From Geopseudomonas sagittaria (GTDB lineage Bacteria > Pseudomonadota > Gammaproteobacteria > Pseudomonadales > Pseudomonadaceae), in contig NZ_FOXM01000020.1 of NCBI RefSeq assembly GCF_900115715.1, forward strand, positions 1 through 52,631: a DNA stretch of 52,631 nucleotides, given 5' to 3'. Numbering within the stretch: position 1 is the first letter of the stretch; the number at the start of each line of letters is the position of its first letter. The position numbers were made by a program, and so were the translations under genes. Positions 1 to 7,669 of this stretch are shown piece by piece. A model generated the notes under the pieces. That model saw only the letters and a list, made by a program, of their open reading frames with translations. It was not told the DNA's origin and did no database searches.

Positions 1-1
1 T

Positions 2-141
2 GGCCCGCATCGCCGCGAGGGCGCGCCTCCTACGGGAGCGCGGTGTGGTCTGGTTTTGTGGCGGGCCCGAGCTTGGCGAAGGGGTTGGTTTGTTTGGCGA
101 GCCGTTGGCCCCATCGCCGCGAGGGCGCGGCTCCTACAGGG
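2..141. repeat. Pair of REP-like palindromic elements
   Basis: Two near-identical units, about 2-36 and 107-141, share the core 'CATCGCCGCGAGGGCGCG' followed by 'CTCCTAC'. A third copy in the same orientation is at 963-998, and degenerate copies are at 911-940 and 42515-42548. This form, a GC-rich imperfect palindrome ending in CTCCTACAGG, is typical of pseudomonad REP elements between genes. The pair lies just downstream of the PHP phosphatase stop codon and may act as a 3' end or RNA-stabilising structure. No gene is seen in 1-157. Confidence 0.7.
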
Positions 142-157
142 CGTAGTGTTGTTCCGG

Positions 158-883
158 TCAGGCGAAGTGGCTTTGGGCGATTTGCCAGGGCGTGTCCTTG
201 ACCAGGCGTTCAGCCTGGCTATCTCCGACGATGCGGGCGGCGTGTTCCATGCCTTCGGTCAGGCGGGGCGGGCGGTGTTGCGCGTTGTGGGCGTCGCTGG
301 CGAGGATGGTGACCAGGCCCTGTTCGAGCAGGCTGTGGGCGAGGTCCTGGGCGGTCTCGCCGAAGTGGCCGGCGACGGAGCCGGCGGTGACTTGCAGCAG
401 GCAACCCTGTTCGATGAAGGGCTTGAGCTTGTTCGGCGTGCGCATGATGCCCTTGTTGCGTTCGGGGTGGGCGATCATCGGGATGATGTTGCGCGCTAGC
501 AGCCAGCCGGTAAGGCGTTCGGCGCCGAAGGGGATCTCGCTGTGGGGGAACTCGAGCAGCAAGACCTTCTTGTCCTGCCAGCGGCCGAGGAAGGGCAGGT
601 TGCCTTCGGCCTGGCTGACCATCAGTTCCATGCCGAAGCGCACTTCGGCGGCCCAGCTGACCCGCAGTTGGATGCCGGCCTGGTCGAGGCCGCGGACGAA
701 CTGCTGGTGGGCGGTGTGGATGCTGGTGCGGTCGTTGTCGTAGCGGCCGGGGTGGATGTGCGGGGTGCAGACCAGGTGGGTGATGCCGTCCTGCACGGCG
801 ATGCGGGCCAGGTGCAGGGCGGTTTCCAGGTCGGGTGCGCCGTCGTCGATGCCGGGGAGCAGGTGGTTGTGCAGGTCGATCAT
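158..883 (-). CDS. PHP-type protein-tyrosine phosphatase (CpsB/YwqE family), copy 1
   Basis: 241 aa with the PHP metallophosphoesterase signature 'DLHNHLLPGIDDG' at the N-terminus, then 'CTPHIHPG', 'IAHPERN' and 'ASDAHN', which supply the metal-binding His and Asp residues. Family members (CpsB, Wzb-like YwqE) dephosphorylate the Tyr-rich tail of polysaccharide co-polymerase kinases and so control polymer length and export. It lies directly downstream of such a kinase (1045-3282), separated by a REP-bearing gap. The ATG at 883 puts the PHP motif at residue 2, as in the paralogue at 31342-32067, which has the same length and aligns throughout. Longer upstream starts in this frame would run through REP sequence and are rejected. 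Cytoplasmic. Function inferred from family and context. Confidence 0.88.
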   Translation of the reverse strand: MIDLHNHLLPGIDDGAPDLETALHLARIAVQDGITHLVCTPHIHPGRYDNDRTSIHTAHQQFVRGLDQAGIQLRVSWAAEVRFGMELMVSQAEGNLPFLGRWQDKKVLLLEFPHSEIPFGAERLTGWLLARNIIPMIAHPERNKGIMRTPNKLKPFIEQGCLLQVTAGSVAGHFGETAQDLAHSLLEQGLVTILASDAHNAQHRPPRLTEGMEHAARIVGDSQAERLVKDTPWQIAQSHFA

Positions 884-910
884 TGGGTGGTGTGGTTCTG
901 ATTCTGTATT

Positions 911-998
911 TTGTGGGAGGCCCGACCTCGGGGCGATTCGTTTGGGCTTTGGGCGGGCCTTTGGCCCGCATCGCCGCGAGGTCGCGCCTCCTACAGGG
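911..998. repeat. REP-like elements in opposite orientation
   Basis: In the gap between phosphatase and kinase genes (884-1044), 911-940 holds an inverted REP-like unit ('GTGGGAGGCCCGACCTCGGG') and 963-998 a forward unit nearly identical to those at 2-36 and 107-141. The opposed pair resembles a BIME-type REP doublet. It could form a large hairpin in the leftward transcript between wzc-like and phosphatase coding regions and might set their relative expression. Confidence 0.65.
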
Positions 999-1044
999 CG
1001 CGGTGGGGCGCCCATAAGTGTGAGGGCGCCTCCTGCAAGGGCGG

Positions 1045-3282
1045 TCAGGCTTTCTGGGCGTCGCTGCTGTAGCCGTAGTAGTCGTAGTAGCCGCCGTAGC
1101 TGTAGCCCTGTTTCTGGGCCTTCTTGATGTCGACCTGGTTGAGCACGATGCCGGTGACCGGGGCGTTGTTCTGCAGCAGTTGGCCGATGCCTTTCTGCAC
1201 CAGCGGGATCGGCGTGGCTTCGGACTTGACCACGTAGATCAGCGCATTGGCCAGGGTGCCGAGGACCAGGGCGTCGCTGACTGCCTGGGTCGGCGGCGAG
1301 TCGATGACGATGCGGTCGTACTTGCTGCGCAGGAACTCGACGACCTTCTCGAAGCGCGCCGAGGACAGCAGTTCCAGCGGGTTCGGCGGTACGGCGCCGG
1401 CGCTGAGCATGTCGATGCCTTCGATGTGCTTGACGCACTCTTCGAGCTTGGCGGTGCCGGCGATCAGGTTGGCCAGGCCGGGGGTGCCGACCGCGAAGCC
1501 GAAGTTCTTGGCCATGGTCGGGCGGCGCATGTCGGCGTCGATCAGCAGGACCTTTTCCATCTGGCCGAGGGCGCAGGCGAGGTTGGCCGCCACGGTGCTC
1601 TTGCCTTCGCCGGGGATGGAAGAGGTGACCACCAGGATCTTGTGCGGATCGTCCATGCCCGACAGCACCACGCCGGTGCGGATGGTGCGGATCGACTCGC
1701 TGAAGCTGCGGTCCTCGTTGCTGGTGAACAGGTGGGCGACCTGCTCGCGCTGCTTGTTCTTGATCAGCGGCAGGATGCCGAGCACCGGCAGGTTGAGCTT
1801 GTTCTCGATCTCTTCGGTGCCCTTGAAGGTGTTGTTGAGCATCTCCAGCAGCAGGGTGATGCCGACGCCGGCCATCAGGGCGAGAATGCCGGCCAGGGCG
1901 ATGATCAGGCTCTTCTTCGGCTTGATCGGCGCAGTGGGCAGCACGGCCTGGTCGACCACGCGGGCGTTGGCGCTTTCCAGGTCGGAGGTGGCGGCGGTTT
2001 CCTTCAGGCGGGTCATGAAGGTGTCGTACAGGGCGCGGTTGCCGTCCACTTCGCGCTGCAGTTCACGCAGCTTGAACTCCTTGCGCGAGATGTCCTGGAT
2101 CTGCGACTTGTTGGCGTTGAACGAGGCCTGCAGGGAGTTCTCGTTGGCGACGGCCAGCTGGTAGTTGCGCTCGATGCCGGCGACGATCTGTTCGACCTGG
2201 CCGCGCAGACTGCCGGAGGCGGCGCTGAGGTCGGAGCGGGCGGCTTCCATGGCCGGGTGGCGGGCGCCGTAGCGCTTGGACAGTTCGTCGACCTTGGCGC
2301 GGGCCTTGGCTTCGTCGGCCTTGAACTGCTGAATCAGCGGGTGGCCGAGCACGGCCGGGATGGTGGCGAGCTTTTCCCAGCCGCCGCCGCGCATGGACTG
2401 TACCTGCTGGTACTGGCTTTGGGCTTCGGCGCGCTGGCGGCGGGCGTCGATCATGCGGTCGCCGGTCAGCGACAGTTCGGCGGCGCTGATGGTGGCGACA
2501 CCGTCGACGTCGACCAGGTTTTCCTTCTCGCGGAACGCCTGCAGGCGGTCTTCGGCGTCCTTGAGCTTGGTGCGCAGTTCGCCGAGGCGGCTGTTCATCC
2601 AGTTGGTGGCGGTCATGGACATTTCCATGGTCGCTTCCAGCTGGGCTTCGATGAAGCCGTTGGCCATGGCGTTGGCGGCCTTGGTGGCCATGCGCGGGTC
2701 GGCCATGTCGACCTGGACCTTGACCAGCTGGCTCTTGCCCAGCGGCGCGATGCTGACGCGCTCCATGAAGGCTTTGGTGACTTCATCGAAGATCTTCGCT
2801 TCGGTCGGGTCGACGTCTTCTTCGAGGTCGTCCGGCAGGATGGCCGGGATGGCCTTGGTGATGTTGAAGCTGGCCAGCAGGCCGCCGATGTCGATCAGCG
2901 GCTCGGGCTGTTGGCGCGGGTCGAATTCGGGGTGGGTGGTCAGGTTCAGCTGACGTACCACACGCTCGGCGAGGGCGCGGGACTTGAGCAGTTCGAACTG
3001 GGTCTGCAGGTATTCGTTGCCGGTGCCCTCCAGACCGTAGACCTGCTCGATGGAGACGACGTTGGCCTTCTTCTGCTCGATCAGCAGGGTCGCGCCGGCG
3101 CGGTAGATCGGCGTGAGGCTGAAGGCGGCGAGGGCAGCCACCATCATGACGACCAGCATCAGACTGAGGATGCTCCATTTGCGCCGCCAGATGGTCTGCC
3201 ACATCTGCAGCAGGTCGGGGCCGTCGCTTTCCAGACGCTGGGCGATCCAGCTGCGTTCGGTGGTCTGGGCGTTACTGTCCAT
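1045..3282 (-). CDS. Wzc-like polysaccharide co-polymerase and BY-type tyrosine kinase, copy 1
   Basis: 745 aa. A Wzz/GNVR N-terminal domain has transmembrane helix 1 at about residues 36-56. A long periplasmic coiled-coil part follows, then a second helix ('LAGILALMAGVGITLLLEML', roughly 445-470). The cytoplasmic bacterial tyrosine kinase has Walker A 'GEGKST' at 558-563, Walker A' 'LLIDADMRRP' and Walker B 'IVIDSPP'. The C-terminus is the Tyr cluster 'GYSYGGYYDYYGY', the expected autophosphorylation site. Family role: sets chain length and couples polymerisation to export through Wza. The start at 3282 is chosen by alignment with the paralogue at 32104-34371; an upstream ATG at 3324 would add 14 residues absent from the paralogue. 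Lies between the Wza-like and phosphatase genes, a standard export and phosphoregulation order. Confidence 0.92.
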   Translation of the reverse strand: MDSNAQTTERSWIAQRLESDGPDLLQMWQTIWRRKWSILSLMLVVMMVAALAAFSLTPIYRAGATLLIEQKKANVVSIEQVYGLEGTGNEYLQTQFELLKSRALAERVVRQLNLTTHPEFDPRQQPEPLIDIGGLLASFNITKAIPAILPDDLEEDVDPTEAKIFDEVTKAFMERVSIAPLGKSQLVKVQVDMADPRMATKAANAMANGFIEAQLEATMEMSMTATNWMNSRLGELRTKLKDAEDRLQAFREKENLVDVDGVATISAAELSLTGDRMIDARRQRAEAQSQYQQVQSMRGGGWEKLATIPAVLGHPLIQQFKADEAKARAKVDELSKRYGARHPAMEAARSDLSAASGSLRGQVEQIVAGIERNYQLAVANENSLQASFNANKSQIQDISRKEFKLRELQREVDGNRALYDTFMTRLKETAATSDLESANARVVDQAVLPTAPIKPKKSLIIALAGILALMAGVGITLLLEMLNNTFKGTEEIENKLNLPVLGILPLIKNKQREQVAHLFTSNEDRSFSESIRTIRTGVVLSGMDDPHKILVVTSSIPGEGKSTVAANLACALGQMEKVLLIDADMRRPTMAKNFGFAVGTPGLANLIAGTAKLEECVKHIEGIDMLSAGAVPPNPLELLSSARFEKVVEFLRSKYDRIVIDSPPTQAVSDALVLGTLANALIYVVKSEATPIPLVQKGIGQLLQNNAPVTGIVLNQVDIKKAQKQGYSYGGYYDYYGYSSDAQKA

Positions 3283-3408
3283 GCTTGGGGAAACTCTGGG
3301 AAATGGTGGCTGGGTAGGCGGCAAAGCGTTCGCTTGTCACATGCGGGACAGTACCTGGGGGACTGCCGGGATGTTTACCTGCTGTTCTCGGCGGCACGGC
3401 TACGCGAA

Positions 3409-3948
3409 TCAGAAGAAACCCTGATCGATGGTGATGGTGTCGCCGGGCATCACGACGGTGTCGAGGGTGGCTTGTTCGGGAGTGCGGTTCGGATCCTGGT
3501 CGCGGATGATGGTGATGCGACCGGTGGAGGCGCGCTCGGTAAGGCCGCCGGCCAGGGCCACGGCGCGGCGCAGGGTCAGGCCGGGCTGGAAGGCGTAGCC
3601 GCCGGGCTCTTTCACTTCGCCGCTGATGAAGAATTCGCGGTAGGTGAGCACGCTGACCGAGACGCGCGGGTCGACCAGGTAGTCGCCCTTCAGGCTTTCG
3701 GTGAGGATCTGCTCGATTTCGGCGGCAGTCTTGCCCTTGGCGCGGACGTCGCCGATGAAGGGGTAGGAGAAGATGCCGGCATCGTTGAGGCGGATTTCCT
3801 CGATGCTGAGGTCCTTTTCACCGAAGACGTTGATGCGGATGACGTCGCCGGAGGCCAGTTTGTAGGTGGAATTGCTTTCAGCCAGCGCAGCGCTGCTGTT
3901 GAGCAGGAGCAGGCCCAGGATCAGGCGGAAGAAGTAACGGATGACCAT
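3409..3948 (-). CDS. Short Wza/GumB-type polysaccharide export (OPX) protein, copy 1
   Basis: 179 aa. An N-terminal signal peptide ends near 'AALAESN'. It is followed by the Poly_export motif 'YKLASGDVIRINVFGE' and an SLBB-like part ('YREFFISGEVKEPGGYAF', 'LTLRRAVALAGGLTERA'), ending 'PGDTITIDQGFF'. No lipobox Cys is seen, and the protein is less than half the length of E. coli Wza, lacking the region that forms its outer-membrane helix barrel. Short OPX proteins are thought to work with a separate beta-barrel; a candidate lies immediately upstream (4023-5183). Periplasmic or outer-membrane associated. The paralogue at 34397-34942 is closely similar across its whole length. Confidence 0.9.
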   Translation of the reverse strand: MVIRYFFRLILGLLLLNSSAALAESNSTYKLASGDVIRINVFGEKDLSIEEIRLNDAGIFSYPFIGDVRAKGKTAAEIEQILTESLKGDYLVDPRVSVSVLTYREFFISGEVKEPGGYAFQPGLTLRRAVALAGGLTERASTGRITIIRDQDPNRTPEQATLDTVVMPGDTITIDQGFF

Positions 3949-3985
3949 GTGGCTTGGTTTCTCTTGTGAAGTCGGCTACAGAAGC

Positions 3986-4003
3986 GGGGGGCGCCACCCC
4001 CCC
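3986..4003 (-). other. G6/C6 intercistronic hairpin
   Basis: In the 74-bp gap between the beta-barrel gene and the Wza-like gene, six G (3986-3991) and at least six C (3997-4002) are separated by five bases. In the leftward transcript this forms a short, very stable hairpin. No U-run follows, so a classical terminator is unlikely; mRNA stabilisation or partial attenuation is possible. Confidence 0.45.
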
Positions 4004-4022
4004 AAAGTCTGTGTTGCGCGGG

Positions 4023-5183
4023 TTACAGGCTGGCGGTGAAGCTGAGGGCGTAGATGTTGCGCTCGTAGCTCTCGTTGGCGGCGTCGGAATCGTTCTCGGA
4101 GTACTTGTAGCCGAGGCCGACGTCCAGCCAGCGCCGCATTTCGTAGGTCAGGCCGATGCCGAAGGTGTCGATCTGGTCTTCGCGATTGGTGTCCTGGTAT
4201 TCCTGGTCCATGCGGGTGTAGCTGACGTTGGAGCTCAGGCGCTCGGCCCAGTCATGGTTCCAGCTCAGGGTGGTGCTCTGGGTCTTGATGGTCGAGGCGC
4301 CGCTGTCGCCCTCGTCGAAGCCGCGACGGGTGTTCAGGCTGAAGCGCGAGTAGGTGCGCGGTTCCCAGGTGGCGCCGACTTCCCACATGCCAGTGGATTT
4401 TTCACTGATGCTGGAGTCGTCGAAGTCCTTCTTCTCGCGACCGAACTTGGCGGTGCCGGTGGTCTTGGCGGTCGCTTCCCAGGTCACACCGGTGAGCAGG
4501 CCGATGTTGGTGCTGTTCAGGCGATCGTTGCTGACGTAGTCGTAGTCGGTGTGGCGACCTTCCAGCAGGACCTTGGTCTTCGGCGCGACACGGTAGTAGA
4601 AGGTGCTCTTCAGCGCGGTGGTGTCGCGCTCCTTGTCGGCGTTGAGGCGGCCGGTGTTGGTGTAGCGCAGCTCCTCGTAGTTGGCGCCGAGGTCGATCTG
4701 CGCGCGGGCGCTCTGGGCGCCGAAGGTGTACACGCCACCGACGTTCTTGGTGTTGAACATGTCGTTCTCGACTTTCTGGTCGAGACCGGCAGTCTCTTCC
4801 ACGTCGTGATAGCCGGCGTTCAGCTTCAGACGGTTGCGGTCGTTGAATTCCATGCCGGCATCAGCGGTGAGGTGATGGTCGGTGTTGTTGTCTTTCTGGC
4901 TCGAGTGGAAGGTGTCGCTGACTGCGCTGTAGCTCAGCTTGTAGGCGCTCTTGCGGCCCTCGGCGCCGAGGGTGAAGGTCGGCGCGATGGTGGTGATCCA
5001 CGACGACTCTTCGTTGTTTTCCACTTCGCGGAAGTTGTCGTCGTAGCTCTCGCTGACCTTCAGGGTCGGGGTGAACTCGAGGCCGTCGGCCAGTTTGACG
5101 CTCGCGGCCTCCACGGCCAGTGCGCTGCTGCTGGCGGCGGTGATGGCAATCGCCAGCAGGCTGATGTGCAGTTTCTTGCTCAT
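4023..5183 (-). CDS. Outer-membrane beta-barrel protein of the polysaccharide locus (BBP2-like porin)
   Basis: 386 aa. A signal peptide ('MSKKLHISLLAIAITAASSS...' to about 'ALA') precedes a protein of alternating polar and hydrophobic strands with many Tyr, Trp, Asp and Asn residues. It ends in a strand 'YALSFTASL'. This composition is typical of putative beta-barrel porin 2 proteins found in exopolysaccharide loci. The start at 5183 follows a good ribosome-binding site (AGGAAAGGAA) and gives the signal peptide; the frame is open upstream without a plausible start. It lies directly before a short Wza-like gene that lacks its own outer-membrane barrel, so it is a candidate exit pore for the glycan (inference). 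The second cassette near 34.4 kb has no copy of it. Confidence 0.8.
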   Translation of the reverse strand: MSKKLHISLLAIAITAASSSALAVEAASVKLADGLEFTPTLKVSESYDDNFREVENNEESSWITTIAPTFTLGAEGRKSAYKLSYSAVSDTFHSSQKDNNTDHHLTADAGMEFNDRNRLKLNAGYHDVEETAGLDQKVENDMFNTKNVGGVYTFGAQSARAQIDLGANYEELRYTNTGRLNADKERDTTALKSTFYYRVAPKTKVLLEGRHTDYDYVSNDRLNSTNIGLLTGVTWEATAKTTGTAKFGREKKDFDDSSISEKSTGMWEVGATWEPRTYSRFSLNTRRGFDEGDSGASTIKTQSTTLSWNHDWAERLSSNVSYTRMDQEYQDTNREDQIDTFGIGLTYEMRRWLDVGLGYKYSENDSDAANESYERNIYALSFTASL

Positions 5184-5227
5184 TGAAAACGTTTCCTTTC
5201 CTGCCTCGGGCAGGGAGTGGTTACCAG

Positions 5228-5253
5228 GATGGCGGCCACGCTGGGCCGCCATC
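5228..5253 (-). other. Intercistronic hairpin (10-bp perfect stem)
   Basis: Arms 'GATGGCGGCC' (5228-5237) and 'GGCCGCCATC' (5244-5253) flank a 6-base loop, between the Ala-rich protein stop and the beta-barrel start. No U-run follows on the leftward transcript, so it looks like a stability or attenuation hairpin rather than a full terminator. It could allow more of the upstream secreted protein than of the downstream membrane proteins. Confidence 0.5.
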
Positions 5254-5278
5254 GGTGTCCTTTGATCTGCGCAGTGGA

Positions 5279-5809
5279 TCAGCTGCCGCTGGCAGTGCCG
5301 CCGCCACCGCCGGAGCCGCCCGGGGTGCTGGCGTTGTTGGTGGTGGTGGTACCGCCGGCGCCGCCGCCGTCAGCACTGCCGGTCGACGCGGTGGAAGCGG
5401 CTGCAGCAGCGGCGGCGTTGATGGCGGCGGCCTGGGCCGGAGCAGCGGCAACGGCGGCGCTGGTGATGGCGGCAGCTTGTGCCGGGGCAGCGGCAACGGC
5501 GGCGCTGGTGATGGCGGCAGCTTGTGCCGGGGCAGCGGCAACGGCGGCGCCGGTGATGGCGGCAGCTTGTGCCGGGTTGGCTTGCACGGCGGCGGCGACG
5601 ATGGCAGCGGCCTGCTCCGGATTGGCGGCTACCACGGCGGCGATGGCCGCTACCAGGGCTTCGCCCTCAGCGGTGGCCAGAGCCTGGGTCTGTGCCGGGG
5701 TCAGGGCGATGCCGGCGGAGCGCAGTGCGCCGACGGTGTTCTGGTCGGCCATGACCTGGCCGGAAGCCAGCGCCAGGGCGATGGAAAGTGCAGTAAGGGT
5801 TTTGCGCAT
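5279..5809 (-). CDS. Secreted alanine-rich repeat protein of unknown function
   Basis: 176 aa, no family recognised. The signal peptide 'MRKTLTALSIALALASGQVMA' region is followed by about five 15-residue repeats of the form 'AAAITSAAVAAAPAQ', then a low-complexity Gly/Ser/Thr/Asn tail. The repeats look like short Ala-rich helices broken by Pro. At DNA level 5461-5505 and 5506-5550 are identical 45-bp copies, with a partial third copy. The start at 5809 is set by 'GAGGACG' eight bases upstream and by the signal peptide. The same N-terminal pattern and a nearly identical ribosome-binding region precede the small Pro/Ala/Thr repeat protein at 35180-35461, in the equivalent place of the other export cassette. 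A cell-surface or matrix structural role is inference. Confidence 0.85.
   Translation of the reverse strand: MRKTLTALSIALALASGQVMADQNTVGALRSAGIALTPAQTQALATAEGEALVAAIAAVVAANPEQAAAIVAAAVQANPAQAAAITGAAVAAAPAQAAAITSAAVAAAPAQAAAITSAAVAAAPAQAAAINAAAAAAASTASTGSADGGGAGGTTTTNNASTPGGSGGGGGTASGS
5461..5576. repeat. 45-bp tandem repeat inside the Ala-rich gene
   Basis: 5461-5505 and 5506-5550 are identical 45-bp units, each coding one 15-residue Ala-rich repeat. A third unit continues from 5551 with one early mismatch and about 26 matching bases; diverged units lie on either side. Perfect in-frame tandem copies can gain or lose units by slippage, so protein length may vary between strains. Confidence 0.85.
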
Positions 5810-5958
5810 GTTTAACGTCCTCGTTATTTGCAGCAATTGACCTTGCCGGGAATCTGGCAAGGGAGTGGTGTTGAGCATTGCCCGGCGCGGCTGATTGGAT
5901 GGCAGCCAACATGAGCGAGGCGGGGCTTTCTGGTGAGTATCGGCTGCACCGCGTTTTT

Positions 5959-7416
5959 CTACAGGCCGGTATGGACCGACAGGCTCCGCTCATGCTGGCG
6001 GTAGCGCTCATGCAAGGCACGAGCCAGTTGCGCCTTGGCTCCGTCCTCGCCATGCACCAAGCGAATTTCGCTGGGCCAGTGGCGCATGCGGGTCACGAAG
6101 TTGACCAGGCCGCGCTGGTCGGCGTGTGCCGAATAGCCGCCAAGGGTCTCGATACCGGCGCGCATGTCGATACGCTCGCCATCCAGGTCGACGTAGCCGC
6201 CGCGGGGGCCGTATTGCTGGATGATCTGGCCGGGCGTGCCCTTGGCCTGGTAGCCGACAAACAGCACGTTGTGCCGCGGGTCGCCGAGCATCGCCTTGAG
6301 GTAGTCGACGATGCGCCCACCGCTGCACATGCCGCTGGCGGCGATGACGATGGCCGGGCGGGCGCTCTGGGCCAGATGGCGAACCGTGCTCAGGTGATCG
6401 CTGTGGCTGTCGACGGTGATCAGATTGGTGAATTTGAGCGGGTTGCGCCCCTGGCCGACGCGCTTGAGCGCTTCCTTGTCCCAGAAGGGTTGCAGCTGCT
6501 GATAGACCTCGGTGAAGCGGCTGGCCAGCGGTGAGTCGAGGATGATCGGCAGGGTGGGCCAGGGGGCGGCACTGGTCGCAGATGTGTCTGCTCCTGCAGG
6601 TGCGCTGTCGGCCTTGAACTTCATCCTGTGGGTGATGTCTTCCAGTTCGTACAGCAGCTCCTGGGTGCGGCCGATGCTGAACGCCGGGATCAACACGGTG
6701 CCGTTATCGGCCAGGGCTTTTTCGAGCACGCCCTGCAAACGCTTGCGGCGGGTGGCGCGAGACTCGTGGGTGCGGTCGCCGTAGGTGCTTTCCAGAATCA
6801 GGGTGTCGGCCTGCCAGGGCGATTTGGGGGCCGGCAGTAGCGGAGTATGGGGCGATCCCAGATCGCCGGAGAAGACGATGCGTTTTTTCTCACCGCTCTG
6901 ACGATAGTGCAGATCGCATTCGACGTAGGCCGAGCCGAGGATGTGCCCGGCGCGCTGCAGGCGGATGCGCGCGTGCAGCTGCGGATTGTCGACGATCCTG
7001 AACCAGGTCTTGTAGGGCAGGGCGATGGTGCGAGTTTCGATGAGCTTGAGGTAGCGCTCGAGCAGTTTGGCGTCGCGACTGATACCGAGGCGGAAGGCGT
7101 CTTCCAGTACCAGCGGGAGCAGCTTGGCCGAGGGTTCGCTGCACAGGATCGGGCCTTTGAAGCCGGCAGCCAGCAGCTGCGGCAGACGGCCGATGTGGTC
7201 GACGTGCACGTGGGTGGCAATCAGCGCTCTGATATTGCTGGTATCGAAGTCGACCTGTAGCTGGTTGGCATTGCTGAGGCCGTCGGGCGAGGTTTCCGCG
7301 CCCTGGAACAATCCACAGTCGATCAGCAGGCTATGCTGTTTATCCATCAACAACTGGTGGCAGGAGCCGGTAACGCCGTGGGCGGCGCCGTGATGCAGGA
7401 TTTGCGGGTAGGCCAT
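5959..7416 (-). CDS. Metallo-beta-lactamase/beta-CASP hydrolase, RNase-like (RMMBL)
   Basis: 485 aa. Near the N-terminus 'HHGAAHGVTGSCHQLL' and the metal motif 'THVHVDHIGRLP' (His69, His71, Asp73, His74) define the MBL fold. 'FSGDLGSPHTPLLPAP', the beta-CASP part ('ILESTYGDRTHESR', 'PAFSIGRTQELLYEL', 'ASGMCSGGRIVDYL') and the C-terminal RMMBL block ('FVGYQAKGTPG', 'GYSAHADQRGLVNF') follow in order. This architecture is shared with CPSF73-like and archaeal/bacterial RNA nucleases; some bacterial members are uncharacterised. It is the first gene after the ops element (7463-7474), and no other RNA-processing gene lies in the polysaccharide region. A role in transcript processing is possible but unproven. 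The start at 7416 has only a weak ribosome-binding site (CGGA). Confidence 0.88.
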   Translation of the reverse strand: MAYPQILHHGAAHGVTGSCHQLLMDKQHSLLIDCGLFQGAETSPDGLSNANQLQVDFDTSNIRALIATHVHVDHIGRLPQLLAAGFKGPILCSEPSAKLLPLVLEDAFRLGISRDAKLLERYLKLIETRTIALPYKTWFRIVDNPQLHARIRLQRAGHILGSAYVECDLHYRQSGEKKRIVFSGDLGSPHTPLLPAPKSPWQADTLILESTYGDRTHESRATRRKRLQGVLEKALADNGTVLIPAFSIGRTQELLYELEDITHRMKFKADSAPAGADTSATSAAPWPTLPIILDSPLASRFTEVYQQLQPFWDKEALKRVGQGRNPLKFTNLITVDSHSDHLSTVRHLAQSARPAIVIAASGMCSGGRIVDYLKAMLGDPRHNVLFVGYQAKGTPGQIIQQYGPRGGYVDLDGERIDMRAGIETLGGYSAHADQRGLVNFVTRMRHWPSEIRLVHGEDGAKAQLARALHERYRQHERSLSVHTGL

Positions 7417-7462
7417 GGTGTCAATCCGTTAACAGTGTCCAGTGGTGCCGCAGGTTTTCAGG

Positions 7463-7474
7463 CACGCTACCGCC
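7463..7474 (-). promoter_or_regulatory. ops element (JUMPstart core), left transcription unit
   Basis: The leftward strand reads 'GGCGGTAGCGTG', the exact ops core at which RfaH is recruited to paused RNA polymerase, set in 'CCTGGGGCGGTAGCGTGCCT' as in enterobacterial JUMPstart sequences. It lies 47 bp upstream of the MBL start and about 195 bp downstream of the rfaH stop. The same core in almost the same flanks occurs at 35688-35699. Function is established for E. coli and Salmonella; here it is inferred from exact sequence plus the adjacent rfaH. Confidence 0.9.
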
Positions 7475-7523
7475 CCAGGATTTTCCGTCGGATCCTGAGA
7501 ACGTGTATTTCGCGTACAGCGCC

Positions 7524-7556
7524 CAGCCCTATGCGCGCCGGGCGGGCACAGGGCTG
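7524..7556 (-). other. Hairpin just upstream of the left ops element
   Basis: Arms 'CAGCCCTATG' (7524-7533) and 'CACAGGGCTG' (7547-7556) pair over 10 bp with one G-U wobble in the leftward RNA, loop 13 bases. It lies 50 bp before the ops core. It could be a weak end for the rfaH transcript or part of a structured leader. I see no convincing sigma70 promoter between 7475 and 7669. Confidence 0.4.
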
Positions 7557-7669
7557 AGGGCAGATTTGTAAGGTGGGGTTTGCTGGTGCGCCCGGTCCTT
7601 GGGTCTATATTCGAAAACTCTATTATTGTGCCGGCTGTCACAACCTTTTGTCTGTAAGCATTTTTCCCT

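Noticed and set aside
1180-3969. A 929-codon open frame on the + strand opposite the Wzc-like gene
   Set aside because: It mirrors a clear leftward gene in high-GC DNA; its product has no domain pattern and the opposite strand shows full kinase motifs. The same holds for other long antisense frames opposite dnaX, ccoI, asnB and the hybrid kinase.
5461-5576. Tandem repeats as a CRISPR-like array
   Set aside because: The units are directly adjacent, have no spacers and are in frame inside a secreted repeat protein.
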